Origin: Acidobacteriaceae bacterium
GTDB lineage: Bacteria; Acidobacteriota; Terriglobia; Terriglobales; Acidobacteriaceae
Direction: 5' to 3'
Length of the DNA: 64,000 nt
Assembly: GCA_003151335.1 (NCBI GenBank)
Contig: PLXE01000071.1
Coordinates: 1-64,000 of the forward strand
Both the position numbers and the translations under genes were made by a program. Positions 36,768-45,109 of the stretch are shown one piece after another. The number at the start of each line of letters is the position of its first letter. Within the stretch, counting starts at the first letter, position 1. The notes beneath the pieces are model-generated. The model worked only from the letters and a program-made list of their open reading frames with translations, was not told the DNA's origin and did not search any database.

Positions 36768-37703
36768 TTGCCCTTGCGACGACTGGCTGTCTTGTTGCTG
36801 TTGTTCTGCGCCGGGTGTTCGGCGCAGTCGAAATCCCCCGTTCCTGCGGACGTGGCCCAAAAGGTGCAGCGCCAGGTCCGGTCCTATTTCAATATTCCTC
36901 CTGACGTGGACGTCAAGCTGGGACCGCTGACCCCAAGCGAGTTTCCCAACTATGACAATCTCACCGTCACCTTGAGTCATGCTGGAAAGTCGCAAGCCGT
37001 TGACTTCATTCTTTCGAAAGACGGCAACAGCCTGATTCGCATAACCAAGATGGACCTGACCAAGGACCCCTATGCCGACACCATGAAGAAGATCGACGTA
37101 GCCGGCCGTCCGGTGCGGGGAAATCCGGACGCCAAGGTCACCATCGTGAACTACGACGACTTCGAGTGTCCGTTCTGTTCTCGCATGCACAGCACGCTCA
37201 TGAGCGAGATCCTGCCGCAATATGGCGACAAGATAAGGATCATCTACAAAGACTATCCGCTGTCCATGCATCCCTGGGCGGTACACGCCGCCAACGATGC
37301 CAACTGCCTGGCCAAAGAGAGCGGCAAGGGCTATTGGGAGTTCGCCGATTACGTGCACGCCAATCAGCACGCCATCAGCGGCGCGCAGAAGGACGTGCAG
37401 CGGGCTTTCGGCGAATTGGACCGCATCACGTTGGATGTCGGCAAAAAGAATGGGGTCGATGCGAACCGGCTGCAGGTGTGCGTGAAGGCCCAAGCGGACG
37501 GCGCGGTGAAGTCCTCGATGGCCGAGGGTGACTCGGTGGGAGTGAATGCGACCCCAACCATGTTTGTCAACGGCGAACGGCTGGAAGGGGCATTGGACAC
37601 TGACCAGGTGAAAGTGGCCTTGGACCAGCAGTTGCTGGCGGCTGGAGTAAAGCCCCCGGCCCCAGCCCCTCCCCCAGCGTCGCCGCCGGCCACCAGTAAA
37701 TAG
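36768..37703 (+). CDS. DsbA-like thioredoxin-fold protein, secreted or lipid-anchored
   Basis: TTG 36768 has AGGTGG 8 bases upstream and leads directly into a signal (MPLRRLAVLLLLFCAGC) with a possible lipobox; GTG 36756 is an alternative. After about 100 residues of unassigned sequence comes a DsbA/DsbG-type thioredoxin fold: KVTIVNYDDFECPFCSRMH with CPFC active site, RIIYKDYPLSMHPWAVHAA and GVNATPTMFVNG with the cis-Pro. It should form or isomerise disulfides in the periplasm. The Pro-rich C-terminal tail is unusual. It lies 140 bases upstream of a SurA-like chaperone, also a periplasmic folding factor. Confidence 0.82.
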   Translation: MPLRRLAVLLLLFCAGCSAQSKSPVPADVAQKVQRQVRSYFNIPPDVDVKLGPLTPSEFPNYDNLTVTLSHAGKSQAVDFILSKDGNSLIRITKMDLTKDPYADTMKKIDVAGRPVRGNPDAKVTIVNYDDFECPFCSRMHSTLMSEILPQYGDKIRIIYKDYPLSMHPWAVHAANDANCLAKESGKGYWEFADYVHANQHAISGAQKDVQRAFGELDRITLDVGKKNGVDANRLQVCVKAQADGAVKSSMAEGDSVGVNATPTMFVNGERLEGALDTDQVKVALDQQLLAAGVKPPAPAPPPASPPATSK

Positions 37704-37738
37704 GATGCGAGGCAGCACATGAAGATGCGGTGTTGCGC

Positions 37739-37825
37739 AAAATCAAGCCTGTAGGGCGGAATTGCTTTTAACCCCAGGCGTACCGGGGTCCCCAGTTCGC
37801 GCCGCTTTTGCGCGAAATGGGGTGG
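37739..37825 (+). repeat. Composite palindromic repeat, truncated, ending in the 43-bp unit (copy 1)
   Basis: 37739-37782 matches the left half of the host repeat up to CCCAGGCGTA, where the hairpin loop would be. The 43-bp unit (37783-37825, CCGGGGTCCCC ... GGGGTGG) follows directly. The right half of the host repeat is missing; the ribosome site of the SurA-like gene begins 6 bases later. Confidence 0.7.
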
Positions 37826-37841
37826 TCAGAAGGAGCGGAGT

Positions 37842-38903
37842 TTGAAATTGAAACCCAAGACTGTGGCGATGGTAGCCACTCTGTCGATGGCTGTTATGGC
37901 GCTGCTGTCGAGCGTGGGCTGTTCCGGAAAACAGGCAGGCGCAGACGAAATGGCGCGGGTGAACGGCCACAAGATTACCCGCACCGAAGTGGAGAAGTAT
38001 TTCGACAACCAGACTGCCGAGTCGCCGCAAAAGCCCAGCCAGGAACAGGCGGATAGTTTGCGGCTGAGCATTCTGCGTGAGCTCATCGATAACGAAATCC
38101 TGATGCAGCGCGCGGAGAAGCTGGGTCTGCTGGCAACCGATGAGGAAGTCAACAGCAAGCTGGCGGAAATCAAAGCGCCCTATACGCAGGAGGAATTCGA
38201 CAAACGGTTGAAGGAGCGCAATCTCACGCTCGACGACTTCAAGCACGACCTGCGCCGCTCCATCACCGTGGACAAGGTGCTCAACAAGGAAGTCACCTCG
38301 AAGATCAACATTACCGACGATGACATTACCAGCTACTACACGCAGCACAAGGCCGAGTTCAACCTGATCGAGCCCCAGTACCGCCTGGCGCAGGTCCTGG
38401 TGACGACCCAGCCCAACCCGCAAGTGAAAAGCATGAAGGCGCAGAACGAGGGCGACGCGCGCAAGAAGATCCAAATGATCGCCAATCGCCTGGACAGCGG
38501 CGAGGACTTCGCCACCGCAGCCATGAACTACTCGGAGCAGCCAGAGACCTCGCAGAACGGTGGTGACCTGGGTTTCGTTCCGGAATCGTCGCTGAAGGCG
38601 GACCGGATAGCCTATGAAACGATCAACAAGCTGAAGCCCGGACAATACACGGCGGTGCTGCCGGTGGCCGATCCCAACAGCCATCAGATTTACGGCTTCC
38701 GCATCGTCAAGCTCATCAGCAAGGAAGGCGCCGGTCAGCGCGAGCTCAAGGACCCGCGCGTGCAACAAGCCATACGAGAGCAGCTCCGCGACCGCCGCGA
38801 GCAGTTGCTGAAGGCGGCGTACTACGAATCCATCCGCGACAAGGCCTCGGTGGAGAATTACTTTGCCGATGAAATTCTGAAGAAGGCGGCAACGATGAAG
38901 TAG
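37842..38903 (+). CDS. SurA/PrsA-like periplasmic peptidyl-prolyl isomerase
   Basis: The start is TTG 37842 with AAGGAGCGGAG upstream. The 353-residue product has an export signal with a possible lipobox (SVGC). Its N-terminal helical chaperone region (VNGHKITRTEVEKYFD ... LRLSILRELIDNEILMQRAEKLGL) matches SurA. One parvulin domain (YRLAQVLVTTQ, SGEDFATAAMNYSEQ, NGGDLGFVPESSL) lies in the C-terminal half. It should assist folding of outer-membrane proteins such as the LptD encoded nearby. A terminator follows. Confidence 0.87.
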   Translation: MKLKPKTVAMVATLSMAVMALLSSVGCSGKQAGADEMARVNGHKITRTEVEKYFDNQTAESPQKPSQEQADSLRLSILRELIDNEILMQRAEKLGLLATDEEVNSKLAEIKAPYTQEEFDKRLKERNLTLDDFKHDLRRSITVDKVLNKEVTSKINITDDDITSYYTQHKAEFNLIEPQYRLAQVLVTTQPNPQVKSMKAQNEGDARKKIQMIANRLDSGEDFATAAMNYSEQPETSQNGGDLGFVPESSLKADRIAYETINKLKPGQYTAVLPVADPNSHQIYGFRIVKLISKEGAGQRELKDPRVQQAIREQLRDRREQLLKAAYYESIRDKASVENYFADEILKKAATMK

Positions 38904-38929
38904 TTGCGCGCAATATCGACCAAAAATAG

Positions 38930-38956
38930 CGGGAGCGAGGAGCTTCCGTTTTTTTT
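38930..38956 (+). terminator. Terminator after the SurA-like gene
   Basis: CGGGAGC and GCTTCCG pair (7 bp, one G-T) around a 5-base loop, followed by TTTTTTTT. Confidence 0.85.
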
Positions 38957-38975
38957 GTTACTGAAATCCCCTGCG

Positions 38976-39476
38976 CTATTCGATGATGGCCAACGTGTCG
39001 CCCGCGTTCACGATGGAGCCTTCCGCGGTCAGGATCTTCTGTACCCGGCCATCCTTGGGCGACTTCATCTCGTTCTGCATCTTCATGGCTTCCATCACGA
39101 CGATGCCCTGGCCGGCCTTCACTTCATCGTTCTCGTTGACTAGGATGCGGACGATCTTACCCGGCATGGGCGCCTTGAGCTTCTGCGGCCCGGTCTCGGC
39201 GCCGCCGACGGCGCGGCGAGTCCGCAAAGAGCGCGGGTCCTGGACATCCACGGCATAGCGGGCGCTGCCGATCACCATGTGCAGTTCGCCTTGCAGCGAG
39301 CGCTCGCGTTTGATCTCGTAGGCTTTGGCGCCGACCAGCACCGAGAGCACGTCGCGGGCGGTGAGCGCGGCGTCCACTTCAATTTCCTGGCCGTCCACCT
39401 TGCACAGCCAGGTCTTGTCGCCGCGCGTCAGCTCCACTTGCTGCGTTTTTCCGTCTACCACTACGTCGTAGGTCAT
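38976..39476 (-). CDS. Biotin carboxyl carrier subunit of an acyl-CoA carboxylase
   Basis: The 166-residue protein carries a biotinyl domain at its C-terminus, with KAPMPGKIVRILVNENDEVKAGQ and the attachment motif EAMKMQNE (biotin on the middle Lys). The N-terminal ~90 residues are a linker/assembly domain found in the carrier part of propionyl- or acetyl-CoA carboxylases. The biotin carboxylase gene lies upstream on the same strand with a small HicB-like gene in between. A carboxyltransferase gene is not in the window. Confidence 0.88.
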   Translation of the reverse strand: MTYDVVVDGKTQQVELTRGDKTWLCKVDGQEIEVDAALTARDVLSVLVGAKAYEIKRERSLQGELHMVIGSARYAVDVQDPRSLRTRRAVGGAETGPQKLKAPMPGKIVRILVNENDEVKAGQGIVVMEAMKMQNEMKSPKDGRVQKILTAEGSIVNAGDTLAIIE

Positions 39477-39501
39477 GTTTTAGCAGTTAGCGATTAGCTT
39501 G

Positions 39502-39693
39502 TTATAGCAAGTGTCGTGCCAGCTCACGATTTGCTTCTAACAACAGGGAGATCGCGTCCCGCAGGTTTTCGCGCGCTTCGCCCAGGGTATCGCCTTCCGA
39601 GATTGCGCCCGGCAATTCCTCAACGTAGGCGACGTAACCACCGCCCTCGGATTCGGATACTTCCTCAAAAACAGCGGTCAGCACCATTTCCAT
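39502..39693 (-). CDS. HicB-like antitoxin-family protein, solitary
   Basis: From ATG 39693 (GGAGA upstream) the 63-residue protein has the HicB core: VFEEVSESEGGGYVAYVEELPGAISEGDTLGEARENLRDAISLLLE. This RNase-H-like fold normally neutralises the HicA mRNA interferase. No HicA gene lies beside it, and there is no DNA-binding C-terminal domain. It lies between the biotin carboxylase and biotin carrier genes, on the same strand. It may be a free antitoxin or a UPF0150-type protein with another role. The frame upstream to 39795 overlaps the end of accC and is unlikely to be translated. Confidence 0.75.
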   Translation of the reverse strand: MEMVLTAVFEEVSESEGGGYVAYVEELPGAISEGDTLGEARENLRDAISLLLEANRELARHLL

Positions 39694-39727
39694 AAATTTC
39701 TCCGCGTTGATTATAGGTGAATGACAA

Positions 39728-41254
39728 TCATCCTTCCCGCACTGCTTCGACGCGGGCGGCGCGCCGCCAATTCGAGGCGGGCGGCGGAGCGGCATTGCCG
39801 TTCACCTGAGCGGCGCCGTTGGCTCCCGGCAATGTCGCCTTGGGTTCCAGGCTGGCAAAAATCGCCGCGCCAATGGCCGCCACAATCGGACGCCGCGGGT
39901 CCGTCTCATTGCTGGGTTTGGCCAGCAGCCGATCCAGAAAGCCCGTGTCCAGGTTGCCGGCGCGGAAGTCGGGATCCATGAGAATGCGGCGAAACAGCGA
40001 GATGTTGGTCTTGATGCCGCCCACGAAATATTCGTACAGAGCGCGCAGCAGGCGGTTGATCGCCTGCTCGCGGTCCTCGCCGTAACCGACCAGCTTGGCC
40101 AGCAGCGGATCGTATTCGATGGGTACGTTCCAGCCCTCATACATGCCGCTGTCACGGCGAATGCCCGGACCGGATGGCGAAATCAATCGCGTGATCTGCC
40201 CCGGCGACGGAAAGAAATTGTTGTCAGGATCTTCGGCGTAAACGCGGCACTCGATGGCGTGTCCGCGCAGCCGGATGTCTTCCTGCTTGAACGGCAGCTT
40301 TTCGCTCGCGGCAACCCGCATCTGCAGATGGACCAGATCCAGCCCGGTCACGAACTCGGTGACGGGATGCTCGACCTGCAAGCGGGTGTTCATCTCGAGG
40401 AAATAGAAGTTGCGCTGCGCATCCACCAGGAACTCGATGGTGCCGGCGTTGTAATAGTTGGCGGCCTGGGCCACGCGCACCGCCATCTCGCCCATGCGCC
40501 GGCGCATGTCTTGGTCCACGATCGGACAGGGCGACTCTTCCATCACCTTCTGATGGCGGCGCTGCACCGAACATTCGCGCTCGCCCAGGTAAACAACGTT
40601 GCCGTGCTCGTCGCCGAAGATCTGCATCTCGACGTGGCGCGGATTGATGATGTACTTCTCCAGATACACCTCGTTATCGCCGAAGGAGCGCTGGGCCTCG
40701 CTGCGCGCGTTCTCGTAGGCGGAGCGCAGTTCCCCGGCCGACTGCACCAGGCGCATGCCTTTGCCGCCGCCTCCGGCCGCCGCCTTCAGCATGACGGGAT
40801 AGCCGATCTGCTCCGCCAGCCGTTCGGCGGCGTCGATGTCCAACCCGTGCTCCGAGCCGGGAACGAAGGGCACGCCAGCGCGCTTCATGTTCTGGCGAGC
40901 GCGCGTTTTGGAGCCCATCATCTCCATCGACTCCGGGCTGGGACCGATGAACTTGAAACCATGGTCGGCGCAGGCCTTGGCGAAGCGGGCATTCTCGGAG
41001 AGGAAACCGTAGCCGGGATGGATGGCCTCGGCCTGGCTGCGGCGCGCCACGTCGAGGATCTTGTCCACGTTGAGATAGGACTCGCTGGCCGTGGCGGGGC
41101 CGACATGGTAGGCGTAATCGGCTTTGAGGACGTGCAGCGCCTTGCGGTCCACGTCGGAGAAGACCACGACCGACTCGATGCCCATCTCGCGGCAGGCGCG
41201 AATGATGCGCACCGCAATTTCACCGCGATTGGCGATCAGGACTCGTTTGAACAT
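39728..41254 (-). CDS. accC: Biotin carboxylase subunit of acetyl-/propionyl-CoA carboxylase
   Basis: The enzyme carboxylates biotin with ATP and bicarbonate. The 508-residue chain has the full ATP-grasp set: MFKRVLIANRGEIAVRIIRA, HPGYGFLSEN, MLKAAAGGGGKGMRLV, ERECSVQRRHQKVMEE and FLEMNTRLQVEHPVTE. It exceeds the usual ~450 residues by a C-terminal tail rich in Ala, Asn and Pro. With the carrier gene downstream it forms a split alpha subunit. The acyl-CoA substrate depends on a carboxyltransferase encoded elsewhere. Confidence 0.93.
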   Translation of the reverse strand: MFKRVLIANRGEIAVRIIRACREMGIESVVVFSDVDRKALHVLKADYAYHVGPATASESYLNVDKILDVARRSQAEAIHPGYGFLSENARFAKACADHGFKFIGPSPESMEMMGSKTRARQNMKRAGVPFVPGSEHGLDIDAAERLAEQIGYPVMLKAAAGGGGKGMRLVQSAGELRSAYENARSEAQRSFGDNEVYLEKYIINPRHVEMQIFGDEHGNVVYLGERECSVQRRHQKVMEESPCPIVDQDMRRRMGEMAVRVAQAANYYNAGTIEFLVDAQRNFYFLEMNTRLQVEHPVTEFVTGLDLVHLQMRVAASEKLPFKQEDIRLRGHAIECRVYAEDPDNNFFPSPGQITRLISPSGPGIRRDSGMYEGWNVPIEYDPLLAKLVGYGEDREQAINRLLRALYEYFVGGIKTNISLFRRILMDPDFRAGNLDTGFLDRLLAKPSNETDPRRPIVAAIGAAIFASLEPKATLPGANGAAQVNGNAAPPPASNWRRAARVEAVREG

Positions 41255-41443
41255 GACTGGCGCTAGGCCGCAACTTCATGGAATAGTGCCGGGACCGAGG
41301 CGTAAAAAGGGCACCCCACCCGCACACTGCACAGAAGAATGGATTGTACTGCATGGGCGGGCGGCAGGGAGGAGCGGCGTCACCGGAGTGTGTGATGGAG
41401 GGCCGCCAATTCAGGTTGACAGCGAGCAAGAGCCGATCTGCGG

Positions 41444-41623
41444 TCAGGACCGGGCGGGCCTGTGGTGTGGGATGTTGGCGGGATCGATCCCGAGCTTGCG
41501 CACTTCCTCGACTGCGACGTCATAGTCCTTCGCATCGACCGCGTTCGAGAGTAAGAACTCAGCCCGGCGCTCGGGAGTGTAGATTTCGACGGGGGCGGAT
41601 GCGAGGTCTTTTGAAGAAGTCAT
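41444..41623 (-). CDS. Short hypothetical protein, 59 residues
   Basis: The frame from ATG 41623 to TGA 41446-41444 encodes MTSSKDLASAPVEIYTPERR followed by AEFLLSNAVDAKDYDVAVEE and VRKLGIDPANIPHHRPARS. It is soluble, acidic in the middle and predicted helical. The composition (balanced charged residues, LGIDP turn) looks like a real protein. A weak GAGAA ribosome site precedes it. I do not recognise a characterised family. No partner gene is adjacent. Confidence 0.5.
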   Translation of the reverse strand: MTSSKDLASAPVEIYTPERRAEFLLSNAVDAKDYDVAVEEVRKLGIDPANIPHHRPARS

Positions 41624-41639
41624 TTCAAGTTCTCAGGGA

Positions 41640-41851
41640 CTAAGGAGCGCGCGTAAGAGCTTGTTTTGAGTTGACACGGTGGCACGATTACGCAAAGTCC
41701 AGCCCCGCAGCCGGGGTCCCCAATTCGCGCCGCTTTTGCGCGAAATGGGGTGGAGGAGGGGCGGAATTGATTTTAGCCCAGGGCGTAAGCCCTGGGTAGA
41801 GTGGGGAGAAATTAGCGAGTCCCTTTAGGGACGGCACAGTTTCTCACACCC
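41640..41851 (+). repeat. Composite palindromic repeat with the 43-bp unit nested in a loop (copy 2)
   Basis: Left part TTGTTTTGAGTTGACACGGT and ACGCAAAGTCCAG, then CCCCGCAG. The 43-bp unit (41711-41753) follows, then GGAGGGGCGGAATTG, the hairpin GCCCAGGGCGTAAGCCCTGG and GAGTCCCTTTAGGGAC. The unit sits exactly in the loop of the CCCC/GGGG palindrome that is uninterrupted in the copy at 49205. Confidence 0.75.
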
Positions 41852-41883
41852 CCTACGAGCCCCCCGATCATTTTGTTATGAAA

Positions 41884-41955
41884 CAGCTTCACCCAGTACT
41901 CCGCCTGCGGCTGCGTGCTGGGCTAAACTATTCTGCGCCTATGGCGCTGGATTTT
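41884..41955 (-). repeat. Host palindromic repeat, minus-strand copy
   Basis: On the minus strand it reads AATCCAGCGCC, GTTTAGCCCAGCACGCAGCC, GCAGGCGGAGTACTGGGT. This matches the copy at 62139, including the CCGCAGGCGGAGT loop insert. Confidence 0.6.
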
Positions 41956-42041
41956 CCGCCAGCACATTCCACTGGCGAATACCACGGTCCTTTCCCTTAC
42001 TCACTCTGAACCCCCGCACACCCGGACGTGTAGCCTTCTTA

Positions 42042-42083
42042 GCAGCAGAAACGCCCCTCCCTGCGGAGGGGCGTTTCTGCTGC
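42042..42083 (-). terminator. Long hairpin after the TPR lipoprotein gene
   Basis: A perfect 19-bp stem with a 4-base loop (arms GCAGCAGAAACGCCCCTCC and its complement) lies 13 bases past the stop. No strong T-run follows on the minus strand, but the stem is strong enough to act as a terminator or mRNA end protector. Confidence 0.6.
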
Positions 42084-42095
42084 AACTGTGCCATC

Positions 42096-42917
42096 CTACT
42101 GCGGGTTTTCGGTGGTCACGATGCCGGAGGGACCGGCTTTCTCGGCCTTGGCCTTCTTGGTGGCCATGGTCTTGTCAACCCAGTCGTCGGCGGTCTTCAG
42201 ATCGGCCTTGCGGGCCTCAGGATTGTCGCACTCGTACTCGGCGCGCTGGCGGTACAGCAGGTTCAGATAAGCCATGGCGTCGTCGTAGTCGGGCCGAAGC
42301 TGCAACGACTTCTGCAGGTTCTGGATACCGTTTTCGACCCGCTGCTCGTTCTTCGCCTGAAGCTCAGCGCAGGCTTTCTTGTCCTTGAGTTCGTCCGTCG
42401 GCTTCATACCGAGACTGGCGCGTACGGTCTGGTCGGGCTGGTAGGCCTGCATCCAGTCGATGACCGCCAGCGAATAGTAGCTCTCCGGATCCTTGGGATC
42501 GAGGTCAGCGACCTTCTGGTAATACTCCATGGCCTGATCGAACTTCTTCATGCCGAAGTACAGCGAGGCGATGCCTTTCAGGCTATTGACCTGCTGTTCT
42601 TTGGGTGGATTCTGCGCCAGGACCTGCTTAAAGACCTCGATGGCCTGCTCGGCGAAGCGATTGTTGTCGGGGGAGTCGGCGCCGGGAATGTATTGCTGGG
42701 CGTAGGCGGTGGCTAAATAAAGACGGGCCGTCACCAGGTTGGAATCCAGATCCACCGCGTTTTTGAAATGTTCGATCGCCGCTTCATATTTCGCATTCTT
42801 GTAGGACTGAACGCCTTTGTTGAGCTGATCGCGCGCTCTCAGCTTGCTGCAGCCAAGGATTGAGAACAACGCAAGCAGAACCATAAGTAGCGTCAGTACT
42901 CGTCCGCTTTTGTTCAT
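42096..42917 (-). CDS. TPR-repeat lipoprotein
   Basis: From ATG 42917 the product has 273 residues and a lipoprotein signal ending ILGC. It then shows tetratricopeptide repeats: AKYEAAIEHFKNAVDLDSNLVTARLYLATAYA, FAEQAIEVFKQVLAQNP, KFDQAMEYYQKVADLDPKDPESYYSLAV and NGIQNLQKSLQLRPDYDDAMAYLNLLY. GTG 42929 is an alternative start. It is the last gene of the tonB-exbB-exbD-exbD set on the same strand (223 bases after exbD), so it may be a scaffold for the energy-coupling complex. Confidence 0.82.
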   Translation of the reverse strand: MNKSGRVLTLLMVLLALFSILGCSKLRARDQLNKGVQSYKNAKYEAAIEHFKNAVDLDSNLVTARLYLATAYAQQYIPGADSPDNNRFAEQAIEVFKQVLAQNPPKEQQVNSLKGIASLYFGMKKFDQAMEYYQKVADLDPKDPESYYSLAVIDWMQAYQPDQTVRASLGMKPTDELKDKKACAELQAKNEQRVENGIQNLQKSLQLRPDYDDAMAYLNLLYRQRAEYECDNPEARKADLKTADDWVDKTMATKKAKAEKAGPSGIVTTENPQ

Positions 42918-43140
42918 GTTTGGTATCACTCTCCGTTGCCGTAATTCGGGTTTCGAGGATGCACGGGGCTGTCGCTCAGCGACGCCCCGCTTCTCGAGCA
43001 GGAAGATGGCAGCCCGAATCAGGTTCCTAGTTCTTTACCCCTCAGGCGACCGCGGTGGCGGGGCGCGCAAAGGGCCGCCGGTTTCCCCCCTCGGTGACGC
43101 GCAACCTCGGCGCGCCCGGAGGGCCCCGGCTCGCAAGTGG

Positions 43141-43581
43141 CTAACCGCCGGCTTCGATCTTGGCCGTGATCAGCCCGACTTTATCGACACCCGCTGCGTG
43201 GGCGATGTCGATGACTTGGGCCACATCATTGAAGGTCAGCTCCGGATCGGCTTTAACGAACATGACCTTTTCCGCGCGGGTCTTGAAGATGTCGTTGAGA
43301 CGGCCTTCCAGATTCTCCCACGTGACGTCGTCCTGGTTGATCTTCAGCGCCGGCTTATCGCCGCCGCCTCTCAGTACCTGCACCACAATGGTGCGGTCGT
43401 TGCTGGGCGGTTGCGCCTTCTGGTCCTTGGGCGGCTGGGGAACCAGCGCGTCCAGACCTTTCGGAGTCAGCGGCGTGATCACCATGAAGATGATGAGCAG
43501 CACCAGCAAGACGTCAATCATTGGCGTTACGTTGATGTCGGCTCTGGGACCCTCGCCGGGCCCCCCCATTGCCATACTCAT
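43141..43581 (-). CDS. exbD: ExbD/TolR family biopolymer transport protein (second copy in operon)
   Basis: The 146-residue protein has one N-terminal transmembrane helix (NVTPMIDVLLVLLIIFMVITPL) with the conserved Asp of the proton path, then a periplasmic domain (VFVKADPELTFNDVAQVIDIAHAAGVDKVGLIT). GGGAG precedes ATG 43581. Together with ExbB it uses proton flow to energise TonB. Two different exbD genes in one operon suggest a hetero-dimer or separate targets. Confidence 0.9.
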   Translation of the reverse strand: MSMAMGGPGEGPRADINVTPMIDVLLVLLIIFMVITPLTPKGLDALVPQPPKDQKAQPPSNDRTIVVQVLRGGGDKPALKINQDDVTWENLEGRLNDIFKTRAEKVMFVKADPELTFNDVAQVIDIAHAAGVDKVGLITAKIEAGG

Positions 43582-43593
43582 AAGGAACTCCCG

Positions 43594-44073
43594 TTACTGG
43601 GCGCCAGCGCCCGTGCTGGTACCGGTTGTGGGCGGCTTCTTCCCGGCGGCTCCAGTTTGTGTTTGTTCGGTCAACAGACCAACATCATCCACGCCGGCGG
43701 AGCGCACGTTGTCCACCACGTCCACCACGGCGCCGTATTTGGCGCGAGCGTCGGCTTTGATAAAGACCCGCTTGTCCACTTTATTGGCCAGGCGGTCCTT
43801 CACTTTGGCGGTGAGCTGGTCGGCGGAAACCTTATCGGTGCCAAAGAAGATCTGCCCGTCACGCATGATGGCCACCAGCAAGGAATCTTCCTTGTCCGCG
43901 TCGGGCATGGGCGTTGGGCTATTCACCCTGGCCATGTCCACGCTCACGCCCTTCTGCAACATGGGCGTGATGACCATGAAAATGATGAGCAACACCAGCA
44001 TCACGTCCACCATGGGGGTGACGTTGATGTTGGAGTTGACCTTCTTGCCTTCTTCGCGCACTGCGATTGCCAT
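43594..44073 (-). CDS. exbD: ExbD/TolR family biopolymer transport protein (first copy in operon)
   Basis: GGAGG lies about 9 bases before ATG 44073. The 159-residue protein has the same layout as its neighbour: NVTPMVDVMLVLLIIFMVITPM with the proton-path Asp, then a periplasmic domain with RVFIKADARAKYGAVVDVVDNVRSAGVDDVGLLT. A Thr/Gly-rich tail of about 20 residues is an addition. It lies 56 bases after exbB and 12 bases before the second exbD. Confidence 0.9.
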   Translation of the reverse strand: MAIAVREEGKKVNSNINVTPMVDVMLVLLIIFMVITPMLQKGVSVDMARVNSPTPMPDADKEDSLLVAIMRDGQIFFGTDKVSADQLTAKVKDRLANKVDKRVFIKADARAKYGAVVDVVDNVRSAGVDDVGLLTEQTQTGAAGKKPPTTGTSTGAGAQ

Positions 44074-44129
44074 AATCTTCAACCTCCTTCAGACCGGCCC
44101 CAGCGCCAACCGATGACGCTGAGTTCCAG

Positions 44130-44882
44130 TTACCGGCGGACCGTGCGACGCTTGAGGAAATAGTCGATCAGCTCGCTGGAGCTGTTGTCCATTTCCACGT
44201 CGAAGGCTTCCACCTTGTTGGTGAAGTAGTTGAACATCATGACGGCCGGAATGGCGACGAATAGTCCGATAGCGGTGGTCACCAGAGCTTCCGAGATGCC
44301 GCCGGCGACGGCGCCCAAGCCGGTCGCTTTCTGGGTGGAAATCTCCTTGAAGGCGTTGAGAATGCCCACCACCGTGCCCAGCAAGCCAATGAAGGGAGCG
44401 GTGGAACCGATGGTGGCAAGGCCCCCCAGGCCGCGCTTCAACTCGGCATGAACGATGGCTTCGGCACGCTCCAGAGCGCGCTGGGAAGCTTCGATCTGCT
44501 CGCCGGGGATGTCGTTGGAATCGCCGTGGGCCTTGAACTCCTGCAGGCCGGCGACCACGACCTTGGCCAGATGACTCTTCTTGTTGCGTTCGGCGACCCG
44601 GATGGCTTCCTCGATCTTGCCCTCACGCAGGGCGCCGGCCACGGCGGGAGCAAAGGCGCGCGACTGTTTGCGGGCCGCGCTGTATGCCATGGCGCGGTCG
44701 ATCATAACCCCAATCGACCAGCCAGACATAACGAACAGAATGAAGACAACAATCTTGGCCAAAATTCCCATCTGCTTCCAGAGGGAAATGGGATCCCAGC
44801 CCACGGCGGCTTCCTGGAAAATCCAGGCGGCAGCCGTCGGTACGTGGCTGAGAGTGTAGGTGGCAAGGTTAGCTAGGAACAT
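44130..44882 (-). CDS. exbB: ExbB/TolQ family proton channel protein
   Basis: The 250-residue membrane protein has three helices and the MotA/TolQ/ExbB core: LKRGLGGLATIGSTAPFIGLLGTVVGILNAF and GGISEALVTTAIGLFVAIPAVMMFNYF. It forms the channel part of the ExbB-ExbD motor that drives TonB, or TolA. It follows the tonB gene by 227 bases and precedes two exbD genes. Confidence 0.92.
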   Translation of the reverse strand: MFLANLATYTLSHVPTAAAWIFQEAAVGWDPISLWKQMGILAKIVVFILFVMSGWSIGVMIDRAMAYSAARKQSRAFAPAVAGALREGKIEEAIRVAERNKKSHLAKVVVAGLQEFKAHGDSNDIPGEQIEASQRALERAEAIVHAELKRGLGGLATIGSTAPFIGLLGTVVGILNAFKEISTQKATGLGAVAGGISEALVTTAIGLFVAIPAVMMFNYFTNKVEAFDVEMDNSSSELIDYFLKRRTVRR

Positions 44883-45109
44883 GGGTGGACTTTTCCTCCT
44901 CAGAACTTTTGGTTACAGCCGACCAGCCTGCTGGCTATTGGTCGTGCAAGTGGTTCGAATATCCGGAGCCTAGTACTCTCGAAAACGATTTACGAGCTTT
45001 TGACCAGTTTACGATCTACAAAACCAAAAAAACCATGCCTGGACTGCATTCCGCCAATGCGCGGGTCCGGCAGCGAGTTAGATGCGCGGAAGGCTCATCC
45101 GCACATCGT

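Noticed and set aside
39502-39795. A HicA toxin partner next to the HicB-like gene
   Set aside because: Both flanks were read on both strands; no frame with the HicA dsRBD-like pattern (G..H and K.GSH) is present.
41344-41643. A plus-strand 99-residue ORF
   Set aside because: Arg/Cys-rich composition typical of an antisense shadow; the minus-strand 59-residue frame is more protein-like.
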